Part shown: in pieces, positions 34,371 through 34,535 of the stretch | Layout: each line of letters starts with the position of its first letter | Numbering within the stretch: the stretch's first letter is position 1 | NCBI GenBank assembly: GCA_017463425.1 | Contig: JAFTPE010000009.1 | Coordinates: 1 to 34,535 of the forward strand | DNA: 34,535 nt | Direction: 5' to 3' | Origin: Clostridia bacterium | Lineage (GTDB): Bacteria; Bacillota; Clostridia; Christensenellales; Borkfalkiaceae | Translations under genes and position numbers: made by a program | Notes under the pieces: model-generated | Told to the model about the DNA's origin: nothing | Seen by the model: the letters and a program-made list of their open reading frames with translations, nothing else | Databases searched by the model: none

Positions 34371-34535
34371 TCAAAACCACCCGTTGAACTGGTTGTATGC
34401 ACTGGCCCTTCAAGGGCATAATACTGGCTGAGCCTAAAGGCTCATTGAAAGATTTACCAACCGCAAACAATCTCAGGCAGCCGCTAAAGCGGCTGTCTTT
34501 TTATGCCTTGTTATTCTTGCTACCCGTAAACGGGT
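34371..34535 (+). ncRNA. Candidate HEARO/omega-RNA of an IscB-type IS element (cut by window edge)
   Basis: Directly behind leuS lies a compact hairpin array: AACCA/TGGTT (34375-34394), GCCCT-TCA-AGGGC (34405-34417), TGAGCC-TAAA-GGCTCA (34429-34444), AGATT/AATCT (34450-34473), CAGCCGC-TAAA-GCGGCTG (34478-34495) and ACCCG-TAAA-CGGGT (34522-34535). GGTTG (34391-34395) can also pair with CAACC (34458-34462). Segments such as CCGTTGAACTGG, GCATAATACTGGCTGAGCC and ACCGCAAACAATCTC resemble what I recall of HEARO RNA, the guide RNA of IscB nucleases in IS200/IS605-type elements. No nuclease gene is in the window; it would lie just to the right. Recognition is from memory, not a search. Confidence 0.5.
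34478..34503 (+). terminator. GC-rich hairpin with T run, possible leuS terminator
   Basis: CAGCCGC-TAAA-GCGGCTG (34478-34495) is followed by TCTTTTTAT. It could end leuS transcription, but it may instead be one stem of the candidate omega-RNA. Confidence 0.5.

Overview
The window looks like a chromosomal segment of a Bacillota (Firmicutes), most probably an uncultured gut-type member of the Clostridia. The grounds are strong Shine-Dalgarno sites, very AT-rich spacers, a threonine T-box, an infC-rpmI-rplT operon with an L20-type leader, RNase J, DegV, the TrmR/TrhP wobble-uridine pair and a YtxC-like sporulation protein next to thrS. No rRNA genes, prophage or CRISPR array is visible. Most genes lie on the minus strand.

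Layout. 1-137: tRNA-Phe (cut by the window edge) and tRNA-Asp behind one strong promoter. 321-2681: single-chain L-serine dehydratase and a divergent DegV protein. 2742-5339: a GH78-type rhamnosidase behind a decayed Gfo/Idh/MocA oxidoreductase fragment that keeps an excellent promoter. 5466-10947: an accessory catabolic block. A divergent AraC regulator faces an M81/MlrC-type peptidase, a creatinase-like M24 protein lacking metal ligands, a sensory-rhodopsin-transducer-fold (PF07100) protein and a large, unfamiliar ferritin-like protein with a third helical half-unit. This is the best candidate in the window for an undescribed system. 11150-11720: tRNA-Arg(CCU) and two degenerate tRNA-Arg-like units in a roughly 760-base gene-free stretch. 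11986-13323: glutamate dehydrogenase.

13458-15509: two COG0523-type GTPases, one with a His/Cys-rich metal-binding loop and one fused to a DUF1980/YcgQ-like domain. A perfect palindrome overlaps their promoter, which suggests a metal-homeostasis operon. 15568-16794: M29 aminopeptidase. 16886-20755: RNase J with a long basic N-terminal tail, then TrmR and a U32/TrhP protein (5-methoxyuridine at tRNA position 34). 20898-22595: an acidic repeat protein with a recognisable but unnamed C-terminal domain. 22924-25773: a P-type cation ATPase behind a yybP-ykoY-type Mn2+ riboswitch, which suggests manganese export.

25846-28804: YebC, a SpoU/TrmH methyltransferase, L20, L35 and IF-3. IF-3 starts at an AUC codon and sits behind a leader with an attenuator. 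28844-31045: ThrRS under a T-box with an ACC specifier. 31053-31790: YtxC-like protein. 31916-34354: LeuRS. The last 165 bases hold a hairpin array that resembles the HEARO/omega-RNA of an IscB-type IS element, so the window probably ends inside the left end of a mobile element whose nuclease gene lies just beyond.

Family names come from recognition of the translated sequences. No database search was run.
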